64,000 nt of DNA from Nitrosococcus watsonii C-113. Its GTDB lineage: Bacteria; Pseudomonadota; Gammaproteobacteria; Nitrosococcales; Nitrosococcaceae. This document shows, one piece after another, positions 7,181-15,846 of the stretch. The stretch is taken from NCBI RefSeq assembly GCF_000143085.1, contig NC_014315.1:2634001-2698000 (forward strand). Direction: 5' to 3'. Both the position numbers and the translations under genes were made by a program. The notes under the pieces were generated by a model. It was not told where the DNA came from. It made no database searches and saw only the letters and a program-made list of their open reading frames with translations. Position 1 is the stretch's first letter; the number at the start of each line of letters is the position of its first letter.

Positions 7181-7549
7181 ATGAAATACTATCGATGGCT
7201 GGGAGGCATGCCGCTCCTCTTGTGGGGGATACTGGCCACTCCCCTGGTAGCCAGTGAGGGTAACCTTGATCAGGGCTGGTTTTTAAATGCCTGCCAACAA
7301 ACCCTCACCCAAGAGACAGACACCCCCCAAACGGCCTTGACTGGCGGCCATTGCTATGGCTATTTCGAAGGCCTGCGGCATGCGGGCGAAGTCGCCAATG
7401 ATTTGGTCACGCGGCCGGAACTCTGGGATCGTCAGCTCTGATGTATCCCCCAAGAGGAAAGCCTTGAAGCCGTGACGTGGGGTGTGGTTGAGGCCCTGAA
7501 GGCTCGCCCGGAGAGCCCTCAGGCCGGCTACCCCGGGGAGCTGTCATGA
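7181..7549 (+). pseudogene. Secreted Rap1a/Tai-like small protein, interrupted by TGA
   Basis: ATG 7181 starts a signal peptide (LLLWGILATPLVASEG) followed by a small cysteine-containing domain: NACQQTLTQ, then GGHCYGYFEGLRHA. The frame is cut by TGA at 7439-7441 and then continues with CIPQEESLEAVTWGVVEALK to a stop at 7547-7549. The GYFEG and CIP spacing resembles Rap1a/Tai immunity-type periplasmic proteins. It lies directly upstream of the DUF262 pair, but nothing shows a functional link. Confidence 0.55.
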
Positions 7550-7590
7550 AGATTTTAAGACACCATTATCCTTGTCCCTAGGGAGTTGTG

Positions 7591-9141
7591 ATGACTTTTT
7601 CTGCTTACCCCTCGGCCCACTCCGCGACCTGCTTTGACAGAGAGGACCGGCGGCCCAATCCCCCACCCCCTAAGACTCCGATGGCGGCAAGCGTCGAAGT
7701 CTCGGTACAGAGCTTTGCCGCGCTCTTTGAGAACGCCACCCTGCCCCTAGCGATCGACAGTTATCAGCGACCTTTTGTCTGGGAGACGAATAAGATCGCA
7801 CAGTTGGTCACCGATTTGCGGGACTACAGCCGGGAGCGTCAGGAGAACCCCTCTCTGGAGTATTATATGGGCACGGTGCTGCTGCACAGAAACCCGGAGA
7901 AGGGCCGGCTTTTCGTAATTGATGGTCAGCAGCGTCTCACCGCGTTGTCGGTACTGCATCATGTTCTGAGGGGAGAGTTACCCCCCCATCATGCGCTCCG
8001 CTATGGATCCTCTCAGTCGGTCACCCATATTCAACGGGCCCAGGCCTATTTGGCCGGCGCGGATGTAAATGCCCTGGTCCGTAATGTGTTCGAGCGGATC
8101 TGTTTCACCGTGATCGTGGTGGCATCAGAAGATCTGGCCTTTACCTTCTTCGATACCCAAAACCATCGAGGAGTCCCCTTAAATGCCACCGATCTCTTGA
8201 AAGCCTATCACCTCCGGGCCATTCCAGGAGACCGCAGCTGTACCGAGCACTTGCAAGAGGACTGTGCTGAGCGCTGGGAGCGCTTGCAGCGGACTCCGCC
8301 GATCCTTGGCCATGGAGCCGATTTTGCCCCGACCCTGTTCCATGAGTTTCTGTGGCGGGCGCGGCGTTGGACCGGGCAGAAACTGATTGCCCACGACACC
8401 TATGAGGATATCCTCCAGGAGTTTCAAGAGGATACCCTCTCCCCCGAGACGCCGGAGCAGGTCCCCCTCTATCCTACACGCCACAACTGCCTGGGTGTGG
8501 CGCTCGCGGTAACGCCCCAGAGGGAGCTTCGCTTGTTGCCCCACCCTTTGGCGTTCACGGCTCATCCTGCAGAACTGCCCTTTGCGCTTCGTCAGCCGAT
8601 CAGCAAAGGCCTGGGTTTTTTCCTCTATGCCGACAAATATACCCGCATGCTGACGCAGCTACTCAAGGAAGAGGATCACCCGGCGGAGGTGAAAGCCTTC
8701 AGGAAGATGTATAAAGCAGTGCTCGCTCACCTATCGCTGTACCTGCGCGAGCTGTTCCTGCTGGCCAGTGTGATGTATGTGGATCAATTTGGGTATCGCC
8801 AATTGCTGCATTTTGCCCTGTGGCTCGAGCATGTATTGGGGGCCATCCGGTTTGAAAAGCACGCGATTTTTGCCCAAGCGCCCCTGATTTACCTGCGAGA
8901 CAACCCCCTGAACCTGCTGGATGTAATCGCCAGCGCCTTTCGGCCCGAGCAAGTGATCGATTATCTCAAGGCGGATCCAGCAAAGAGCTATGAGCAGCGT
9001 GAGGAGGAAGACATCAAGCCGGGAGAGGGCGTGCAGGGGCGCTACAAAGAACGGGTGCTGGAATATTACGGCAGGCAGGGCAGCCTGAAAGGCAAAGCGA
9101 CATGGATCACCGAAGACTTTATCCGGGAGCAGTTGTCATGA
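7591..9141 (+). CDS. DUF262 domain protein (GmrS-like), first gene of a pair
   Basis: ATG 7591 follows GGGAG at 7581-7585, giving 516 residues; GTG 7588 is an alternative. Near residues 40-125 it has the DUF262 core: DSYQRPFVWETNKIAQLV and the signature FVIDGQQRLTALSVL. DUF262 (ParB/sulfiredoxin-like fold) is the NTP-hydrolysing module of GmrSD-type modification-dependent restriction enzymes and many related defence proteins. The rest is helical and no DUF1524/HNH motif is visible. Its stop overlaps the start of the next gene (ATGA), which does carry the HNH domain, so the two products probably work together. Confidence 0.88.
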   Translation: MTFSAYPSAHSATCFDREDRRPNPPPPKTPMAASVEVSVQSFAALFENATLPLAIDSYQRPFVWETNKIAQLVTDLRDYSRERQENPSLEYYMGTVLLHRNPEKGRLFVIDGQQRLTALSVLHHVLRGELPPHHALRYGSSQSVTHIQRAQAYLAGADVNALVRNVFERICFTVIVVASEDLAFTFFDTQNHRGVPLNATDLLKAYHLRAIPGDRSCTEHLQEDCAERWERLQRTPPILGHGADFAPTLFHEFLWRARRWTGQKLIAHDTYEDILQEFQEDTLSPETPEQVPLYPTRHNCLGVALAVTPQRELRLLPHPLAFTAHPAELPFALRQPISKGLGFFLYADKYTRMLTQLLKEEDHPAEVKAFRKMYKAVLAHLSLYLRELFLLASVMYVDQFGYRQLLHFALWLEHVLGAIRFEKHAIFAQAPLIYLRDNPLNLLDVIASAFRPEQVIDYLKADPAKSYEQREEEDIKPGEGVQGRYKERVLEYYGRQGSLKGKATWITEDFIREQLS

Positions 9142-11129
9142 CCCTCCATTCTCGCTTGCTGACCCTGCAGGACATTGACGAGCACCTTTACTTTTTTACG
9201 GTGCCCCTCTATCAGCGCCTCTATGTGTGGGGCAAGGATCAGATAGACACCCTACTGGAGGATGTGCTGGCGGCTTACCAGCAGGGAGAAGAGATGCTCT
9301 ATCTGGGCACGACCCTCGTGGTGGAGCGGGAGAGCAACGAAAACGGCACCACCTTTGACCTCATCGATGGACAGCAGCGCTTGACCACTCTATGGATGAT
9401 GAGCCTGGTGTGGCGGGAGCAGGAGGCGATGCAGCGGTTTTTGTACCACCAGGACAGTTCTAAAGGCCCTGCCAAACGGCCCCGCCTCACTTTTGCCATT
9501 CGACAAGACATTAACACCTTCTTTGCCGAGCGCATCGAGGGCAAGGAGAGCAGGTGTGTCGGCAGTCCCCCCATCGAGGATGCGCTCGCCACCCTCGAGT
9601 CCTTTGTCGAGGCGCGAGAGCCAGGGCTCGATCTCCCTCGTTTCACTCGGTTTCTGTTTGAGAAGGTGAAACTGGTGCTCACTCAGGTCCCGCCCCACAC
9701 GGATCTCAACAAGCTATTCGAGGTGATCAATCACCGGGGCCTTCAATTACAGCACCACCAGATTCTCAAGGCTCGCCTGTTGAGGCAACTATCTGATACC
9801 ACGGAGCGGCAACGCTATGCCTTGCTCTGGGAGGCCTGTGCGGATATGAGCCGCTATGTGGAGAAAAACCTCAAGGACCTCACCCGGGGCAGTACCCAGG
9901 ATAACACTCCCTTTAAGATTTCCGACCTCTATGAGGATAAGGCGGGGGCCGAGGGCCGGGAAGACTTGGCCAGCGCCGAGAAAGTCCTCGAGGCACTCGC
10001 CGGCCCACAGGCCACCGCAGAAGAGGACGAGCCGTTGAGTTTGGCTGCCATCCTTAAAGGCGCCACGGGGTCGCGCCAAGATAAGGACAGTACCCCGCCG
10101 GCCGTGGATAATGAACACTATGAATCGGATGAGGTGCGCAGCATCATCAGTTTTCCCCTGCTGCTCCAGCATACCTTGAGAATTTGGCTTCAGCGCCAAG
10201 GTAAGGCCGATTTACCGAGGATTTTGGATAAAGATCTGCTAAGGTTGTTTGACGCCTATTTCCTGCAAGAGGGCGCCTCGGGAGCCCGGGTCAAGTCGTT
10301 TATCGAGCTGCTCTGGGAGATTCGTTACTGCCTTGATAAGCATGTGATCAAATGGGTGAACATCGGCGAGGAGGAACGACATCTCATTTACAGGCTACGG
10401 AAAAGCTGCAGCTTGGTGCGAGATCAGCCCGAGAGGAATGAGGGCTTTGCCCTGCTGCAAAGCATGCTCTACCATTCCCAGCAAATTACTACCCATTATT
10501 GGCTGACGCCGCTGCTGGCGTGGCTCCATCGTTACCCGGGCAAACCGTCGCAGCATTATGCTTATTTACGCCATCTGGACAACCATCTGCTTTGCGCCGC
10601 CGATGAGCGTTCCCTGATTGAGCGCACCCGGGACTTTCTGGACAATCCCTGGCACCGCAATCCCCTGGATTGCCATCTTTTAGAAGAAAACCTGGGCACT
10701 CATTTTCCCCATTATTGGTTCTACAAAATGGAGTTTGTGCTGTGGTATCTGAAATCTCCCCAGATGAAGGAGAAAGATCCCAGGCGGGATAACTTCCGCA
10801 TGACGGCGAAGAATTCGGTGGAACATATCTCGCCCCAGACCGCCCATGAGGCGGATTTCAACACAGTATCCGAGGAGGTATTGGACACCTTTGGCAATCT
10901 GGCACTGGTCTCACGAAGCATAAACTCGGAATATGGCAACAAGCCCTTCAACGAGAAGCGTCTGCAATTTCTAAATAGAAACAGGGACCGGCTCGATTCC
11001 TTGAAAATGGCGCTGATTTATGAAAATACTGAATGGAACGATGGGCTTGCAAAAGCCCATCAAAGTGAGATGATGGCGCTGATGGAGAGTTATCTCGCGT
11101 TCGATCACCGAGGTCAAGCGGGTGCCTGA
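9138..11129 (+). CDS. DUF262-DUF1524 (GmrSD-like) nuclease, second gene of a pair
   Basis: ATG 9138 overlaps the stop of the upstream gene and is preceded by GGGAGC, giving 663 residues; the longer in-frame start at 9102 lies inside that gene and is rejected. The N-terminus carries DUF262 (VPLYQRLYVWGKDQIDTLL; FDLIDGQQRLTTLWMM near residues 75-90). The C-terminus carries a DUF1524 His-Me-type nuclease region: NSVEHISPQTAHEADF, then FGNLALVSRSINSEYGNKPF. This domain order is that of single-chain GmrSD enzymes, which cut modified (glucosylated or hydroxymethylated) phage DNA. The tandem of a nuclease-less and a nuclease-bearing DUF262 protein suggests a two-subunit restriction system; substrate unknown. 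Confidence 0.9.
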   Translation: MTLHSRLLTLQDIDEHLYFFTVPLYQRLYVWGKDQIDTLLEDVLAAYQQGEEMLYLGTTLVVERESNENGTTFDLIDGQQRLTTLWMMSLVWREQEAMQRFLYHQDSSKGPAKRPRLTFAIRQDINTFFAERIEGKESRCVGSPPIEDALATLESFVEAREPGLDLPRFTRFLFEKVKLVLTQVPPHTDLNKLFEVINHRGLQLQHHQILKARLLRQLSDTTERQRYALLWEACADMSRYVEKNLKDLTRGSTQDNTPFKISDLYEDKAGAEGREDLASAEKVLEALAGPQATAEEDEPLSLAAILKGATGSRQDKDSTPPAVDNEHYESDEVRSIISFPLLLQHTLRIWLQRQGKADLPRILDKDLLRLFDAYFLQEGASGARVKSFIELLWEIRYCLDKHVIKWVNIGEEERHLIYRLRKSCSLVRDQPERNEGFALLQSMLYHSQQITTHYWLTPLLAWLHRYPGKPSQHYAYLRHLDNHLLCAADERSLIERTRDFLDNPWHRNPLDCHLLEENLGTHFPHYWFYKMEFVLWYLKSPQMKEKDPRRDNFRMTAKNSVEHISPQTAHEADFNTVSEEVLDTFGNLALVSRSINSEYGNKPFNEKRLQFLNRNRDRLDSLKMALIYENTEWNDGLAKAHQSEMMALMESYLAFDHRGQAGA

Positions 11130-11161
11130 AACCATAGACTCTAGGACTACCCCTCCCTTCC

Positions 11162-11384
11162 TTAGGGCGCCCACAGCTCGACGACCACCGGACAATGGTC
11201 CGAGATCTTGTCCCATACTGGGCGATCGGCTTGCCGGTAGGTAACATGCCGAAAAGAACTCGGATCCACAAAGGCCATGGCCCCACTCGATAAGGCGAAT
11301 GGTATCGCCTTCATGGAAGTCTTGAGCCCAAACAGGGTTGATAACTCCGAGAAGCCCCATCAGAACGCCAAACCAAAACCCCAT
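11162..11384 (-). pseudogene. EEP-family nuclease, N- and C-terminal ends fused, frameshifted
   Basis: ATG 11384, with GGGAG eight bases upstream, starts a signal peptide (MGFWFGVLMGLLGVINPVWA) and a short mature start. After a frameshift near 11285 the sequence reads GAMAFVDPSSFRHV and KISDHCPVVVELWAP to TAA. SDHCPV is the catalytic C-terminal motif of the EEP fold. The whole middle of the protein is missing; a similar middle piece lies at 6724-7099. The gene is dead. Confidence 0.7.
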
Positions 11385-11619
11385 GCCCAAATCTCCCAAG
11401 GACAGGTTTTTCTCAGCTTACCTGTCCGGTGTGACCAGCCGTGGGTTATAAATGCCCGGAAAGTAAGGTAAATAAAACGAGGGTTTAGTTGACGCCTTTT
11501 CACTGAGCCGTTTTAGGCCCTGTTTGCGGAGCGAAAAACGGCACGTAAATCAGTTAAATAATCGACGTCAGAGTTATAAGAATGTTTTTCGGGTTTCTTT
11601 ACGCAGGGAGAGACAAATC

Positions 11620-11772
11620 ATGAAAATCGGCTATGGGCGGGTCTCGACCCTGAATCAAAATCCGAACCTGCAACGGGACACCCTGGAGGTGGCTGGATAC
11701 GAGCAGGTGATTATCAATCAGCGCAGCGGTACGGTGGCAAAGCAGCCACCAAGCATTTTGCGAAATCTATAA
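11620..11772 (+). pseudogene. Serine recombinase, N-terminal fragment
   Basis: ATG 11620 follows AGGGAG and encodes MKIGYGRVSTLNQNPNLQRD, the catalytic N-terminus of a small serine resolvase (serine in RVSTLNQ). Similarity ends after about 40 residues at QRSGTVAKQ and the frame stops. The upstream 235 bp hold no gene; 11515-11552 (GCGGAGCGAAAAACGGCACG) resembles a Tn3-type terminal inverted repeat. A matching resolvase C-terminus lies at 13373-13610, beyond the FitAB/tnpR block, so one resolvase gene may have been split. Confidence 0.72.
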
Positions 11773-11787
11773 AAAGGCTCTGTATCT

Positions 11788-12207
11788 CTACGCCTCCCAC
11801 GGATTGATGATCGACACGCCCGCGGCCTCAAACGGTGCTGTGTCCCTGGTGGCCACCCTCATCCCATGGGCGGTCGCCGTTGCTGCGATATATCCATCGC
11901 TCACCCCAATCGCCAACCCGGCCGCGCGTGCCTTCGCCATCAGCGCGGCATAGGTCCGGGAGGCCGCTAGGTCGAACGACAGTACGCGGTTGGTGAACAG
12001 CGGCAACACTTGCCGCTCCAGGCTCTCATACAGTCTATCCCGCCGCTTGCCAGCCGGTAGCGACGCCACACCGAAACGCAGCTCGGCAATGGTAATGGCC
12101 GATAGGTATAGCGTTTCGAGCGGCTGGGCGTCCATCCACGCGATGACGCGGGCCTCGGGCGCCTTGCGCAGTGGCTCCGAAATCACATTCGTGTCGACCA
12201 GAATCAC
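11788..12207 (-). CDS. fitB: PIN-domain toxin, FitB/VapC family
   Basis: A 139-residue PIN-domain ribonuclease with the acidic metal-binding residues in place: D5 in MILVDTNVISEPL, the glutamate in AITIAELRFGV, the aspartate in IGVSDGYIAATA and D in ATRDTAPFEAAG, ending with IINPWEA. The MILVDTNVISE start is typical of FitB-type toxins. Its start overlaps the antitoxin stop (ATGA at 12204-12207), showing translational coupling. It would cleave RNA unless bound by the FitA-like partner. The gene is intact. Confidence 0.9.
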   Translation of the reverse strand: MILVDTNVISEPLRKAPEARVIAWMDAQPLETLYLSAITIAELRFGVASLPAGKRRDRLYESLERQVLPLFTNRVLSFDLAASRTYAALMAKARAAGLAIGVSDGYIAATATAHGMRVATRDTAPFEAAGVSIINPWEA

Positions 12208-12455
12208 TCAAAGCGGACCGGCTGGGCGGGGGTCTTGTCGCGCTGCTCAAAGACCGCATACTCCTCGTCCTTGAGCCCAGCACGCCGACCAATGCCGGCC
12301 AGCAGGGAACCGAGCTTAACCCGCCCTTCCGGCTTTACCGCCTCTTCCAGGATGGCACGCACCTCAGCTTCGGTGCTGCGCCCGTGCGTGGCGGCTCGCA
12401 CGCGTAGGGCGCGGTGCACTTCTTCGGGTAGGTTGCGAACTGTCAGCATGGCCAT
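12204..12455 (-). CDS. fitA: FitA-like antitoxin (ribbon-helix-helix)
   Basis: ATG 12455 lies 8 nt after GAGG and gives 83 residues; a TTG six bases upstream is less likely. The N-terminus (AMLTVRNLPEEVHRALRVRA, then GRSTEAEVRAILEEAV) is a FitA/Arc-type ribbon-helix-helix DNA-binding domain. The acidic C-terminal tail (LKDEEYAVFEQRDKTPAQPV) is the part that enters the toxin active site in this family. It should repress its own operon through the large inverted repeat just upstream. Confidence 0.9.
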   Translation of the reverse strand: MAMLTVRNLPEEVHRALRVRAATHGRSTEAEVRAILEEAVKPEGRVKLGSLLAGIGRRAGLKDEEYAVFEQRDKTPAQPVRFE

Positions 12456-12470
12456 TTTCAAAACCTCTTA

Positions 12471-12515
12471 TTGCATGAATGCATACATTTTATTTTTATG
12501 CATGCATTCATGCAA
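12471..12515. promoter_or_regulatory. 14-bp perfect inverted repeat upstream of fitAB, probable operator
   Basis: TTGCATGAATGCAT (12471-12484) and ATGCATTCATGCAA (12502-12515) are exact inverted arms around a 17-bp AT-rich spacer. The site lies 15 bp upstream of the antitoxin start, on the promoter side. FitAB-type complexes bind long inverted repeats of this kind to shut off the operon. Confidence 0.8.
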
Positions 12516-12598
12516 GCGTCACTGCCGCTATCCGGGGTCGCCGGCAGCGCCCTCATGAGTCGGGCCTTGTCTGGCGCCTCAACAATGCGTGATGGGGG

Positions 12599-13273
<675 letters not shown>

Positions 13274-13372
13274 TGGCGAGAAGGCTAAAACGAGACGATG
13301 TGCCCGGCTTTCCACCAGCAGCTGAAATGGAATTTGCGGTTCCCGTATCGCCTAGCCATCCCCTAAATTGCC

Positions 13373-13610
13373 GAACAGCGCTATGCGGACTGATGGGTTG
13401 CGAGCCTTACCGGGCGCAATTTGATTCAGGAGCGCACCCGGGCGGGCCTGGCGGCGGCGCAAATCCCCCAATCCTGATAAGCGGGCGGTGGCGGTCTCTT
13501 TATATGAGGAGAAGAAGCTGCCGGTCATGAAAATCTGCGAGATGATGGGGATTTCAAAGCCCACCCTCTATAGTTATGTTCGGGAGGCGCAGGAGGCCAG
13601 TAAGGAACAG
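13373..13610 (+). pseudogene. Serine recombinase, C-terminal fragment
   Basis: Read across two frames the segment gives LTGRNLIQERTRAGLAAA, the end of a resolvase catalytic domain, then KRAVAVSLYEEKKLPVMKIC and EMMGISKPTLYSYVREAQEA, its helix-turn-helix. TGA and TAA codons and a frameshift separate the parts. The coding sequence runs into the left end of an IS6 relic at 13611. It could be the other end of the resolvase fragment at 11620. Confidence 0.7.
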
Positions 13611-13990
13611 GGTTCTGTTGCATTAGCGGGAGAACTTCGGTTTGGGTAAGCTATGCTGCCCGTGAACTGCATCCCGAAATTCTGAATGATCGACTTCAAA
13701 GGCCATCGTTCCGAAAAAGACCTCATCCTGATCTGCATTCGGTGGTACCTGGCCTACCCGCTGAGCTATCGCAATCTGGCCGACATGATGGAAGAGCGTG
13801 GCGTTGAGGTTGATCATTCCACTATCTACCGCTGGGTTCGGAAGTTTACGCCGAAGCTAGAAGCGATCTTCCGGAAAGGTAGGAAACGTCCGGTGAGTTC
13901 GAGCTGGCGAATGGACGAGACGCATATCAAGAGCAAAGGCGACCTGACGGCGGCCCAACCCTGCTTGTCAAAAACTAACGCAACAGAACC
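13611..13990. mobile_element. Internally deleted IS6-family element
   Basis: The left end GGTTCTGTTGCATTAG (13611-13626) and the right end CTAACGCAACAGAACC (13975-13990) are inverted repeats with one mismatch, of the IS6/IS26 type. The element is only 380 bp against about 800 bp for the family. The 8-bp flanks do not match, so no target duplication is visible. Confidence 0.82.
13686..13990 (+). pseudogene. IS6-family transposase, N-terminal part
   Basis: ATG 13686 starts a typical IS6 transposase: MIDFKGHRSEKDLILICIRW, the helix-turn-helix SYRNLADMMEERGVEVDHST, and WRMDETHIK with the first catalytic aspartate. After KSKGD the sequence jumps to the right end of the element, losing the rest of the DDE domain. 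The frame runs out beyond the element to 14039. The enzyme cannot be active. Confidence 0.85.
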
Positions 13991-14039
13991 GAAAAAACCC
14001 CAACGTGCGGATCAGCTCAGAGGCTTGAACAATACCTAG

Positions 14040-14300
14040 TTTAAGCGAACCGGCGATACGCATTGGCTTAGCGTCCGGTTTCATTCCGCTGGACTTCAAA
14101 CCCCTATGACAGCTTCGCTGTAACTGAGCCTATATCAAAGACTTCACATTAGGGTGCATAAGGCCGATAAGAAACGAAGCGTAAGCTCTTCCTCGGTGAA
14201 GGGGCCTTTGCTGTAAGTGCATTGCACTTTGGCAAACAAGCTAGTGCGATTGGCTACAGGCCGGTCCCTTCTTATGTTTAAGAACTCATTATCGGAATAA
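14040..14300. other. Gene-free stretch with several hairpins, possibly a structured RNA
   Basis: No gene is visible. Several inverted repeats occur: AACCGG at 14047-14052 pairing with CCGGTT at 14075-14080; the near-perfect AAGTGCATTGCACTT around 14216-14230; and an outer pair formed by AAGGGGCC near 14200 and GGCCGGTCCCTT near 14261-14272. The stretch lies just upstream of the DUF262/HNH gene and could be its long 5' leader or a separate RNA. Function is unknown. Confidence 0.35.
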
Positions 14301-14310
14301 CCCTAATTTT

Positions 14311-15795
14311 ATGCCCCAAGAATCATCTTTCCCCATGACAACTGTGGAACTGGTGGAGCATTTTAATCACAATAGCAAGTCGCCAAGAATTCATCTGCCG
14401 ATTATTCAGCGCGATGCAGTTTGGAAAACCGTACAGGTGTGTGAATTGTGGGACTCGCTTCTCTGTGGCATGCCTATTCCTTCGAGCATCTTGTGTGAAG
14501 TCACAACAGCGGGGACGAATAGTCTTTCCACCCGGGATTTAAGTGGACGTTATGACGAAAAGACTGAATTCATAAAAGCCGAATTTAAGGTTAAAAATGG
14601 AGACTACATGCTGCTTGATGGTCAGCAGCGTTGCAATGCCATTCGGTTGGGGTATGCAGGTTCGAAGACGGAACGGCTGTGGCTTGATCTAGGCTGGGAA
14701 AAAAACGAGCAACGCCGCTTCGGTTTTTTCCTTTGTTCTCTTGCGAGGCCATGGGGCGATAAGCCTGATTTGAGCGAGCGAGCAGCGGGAAGGACAGTAC
14801 GGGAGGCACGTCGATTACGCCACGAGTCAAATTATCCTCTAAATGGCCAGTTCGATTTTCAAATTCCCCTTTCCCACACCTGGCCTGTCTATGCCAAAGC
14901 ACCGATCCCCATTCTAGAACTGTTAAAGGAGGTGCTACCCTTTCCTTCAGGGGATTCGCAGACACAACAAATTTACTTGGAAAGTGCCGTTCAGCGCACG
15001 GTCAAGCAAACGCTGCTGCCGCCATCGATTCGGAAGAAAGTTCATGCGGTTCTGGAAAAGTGGCGACAGGACCAATGGATGGAACTGCTTGCCGGAATCC
15101 GGCAACTTGATCAACCGGTTATTAGTGCGGTAATCACCCAAATCGACAACGGAGATTTGTTGCGTGCCTTTCGGCGTTTGAATCAAAATGGAACCGATTT
15201 GAAGCCCGCAGAGCTTTTCTTTTCAGGTCTTAAAAACTGCTTACCCGAAAGCGCTAGTCAAGTACACCAACTACATACTGGAAAGCGGCAGGTTTTTTCT
15301 GAACTAGATACTCTACGTGCGCTGACTGTACTCTCAAGCGAAAAGCTGGTAGAACAAACCGAACTCAACTTTGATCTGCTCAAGGCATTGGGCCTCGACA
15401 GTAATTCTAAAAACCAAGAAAAATTTAAGAAATTCCAAAATAGAATTTTCAGTTACTTCGGAGGACATGCTGAACGCCTAATCAATAGATTATTAGCCCT
15501 TATCCAGCGAGGAGACACGGAAGGACTTCCGATTGTGATGCTTCCCCGGCTTCGTAGCCGTACCTGGTTGCCTGTGCTGTCCTGGCTCGATGTGCTTGAT
15601 CAAGCCGGGCACGATGCCGATGCGGAAAATCATCGAGAGGCCGTGCTGCGCTTTATGCTTACCGATCACTTTTTTTCTGAATGGCGCAAAGGAGAGAATG
15701 AACTACTGCGGGCAATGCTCCAGCTAGTAAAAAAAGGAGGTTCTTTTCCAAGCCTCAGAGAATTTGAAGAATTGCCTGAGGCCCAGCAGAATTAG
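14311..15795 (+). CDS. DUF262 domain protein, ends at a TAG directly before its HNH domain
   Basis: From ATG 14311 the frame gives 494 residues; ATG 14335 is possible. It has a variant DUF262 core: RIHLPIIQRDAVWKTVQVCE near residue 30 and GDYMLLDGQQRCNAIRLG near residue 105. A helical region including IDNGDLLRAFRRLNQNGTDL (the usual DUF262 N-G-T-P-L-like block) follows. The protein ends at TAG 15793-15795, but the same frame then stays open into an HNH domain to 16551. The natural product is therefore probably one DUF262-DUF1524 nuclease of about 746 residues, now split by a single amber codon. Confidence 0.85.
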   Translation: MPQESSFPMTTVELVEHFNHNSKSPRIHLPIIQRDAVWKTVQVCELWDSLLCGMPIPSSILCEVTTAGTNSLSTRDLSGRYDEKTEFIKAEFKVKNGDYMLLDGQQRCNAIRLGYAGSKTERLWLDLGWEKNEQRRFGFFLCSLARPWGDKPDLSERAAGRTVREARRLRHESNYPLNGQFDFQIPLSHTWPVYAKAPIPILELLKEVLPFPSGDSQTQQIYLESAVQRTVKQTLLPPSIRKKVHAVLEKWRQDQWMELLAGIRQLDQPVISAVITQIDNGDLLRAFRRLNQNGTDLKPAELFFSGLKNCLPESASQVHQLHTGKRQVFSELDTLRALTVLSSEKLVEQTELNFDLLKALGLDSNSKNQEKFKKFQNRIFSYFGGHAERLINRLLALIQRGDTEGLPIVMLPRLRSRTWLPVLSWLDVLDQAGHDADAENHREAVLRFMLTDHFFSEWRKGENELLRAMLQLVKKGGSFPSLREFEELPEAQQN

Positions 15796-15846
15796 TTAAA
15801 AAATGCAAATTTCCCCACCACCGAACAGGATAGCGAAAACCGCATT

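Noticed and set aside
7439-7441. TGA followed by a cysteine codon read as selenocysteine
   Set aside because: No SECIS-like stem follows and the family has no selenoprotein members; a nonsense mutation is simpler.
13603-13998. Target duplication around the IS6 relic
   Set aside because: The flanking 8-mers (AGGAACAG and GAAAAAAC) do not match.
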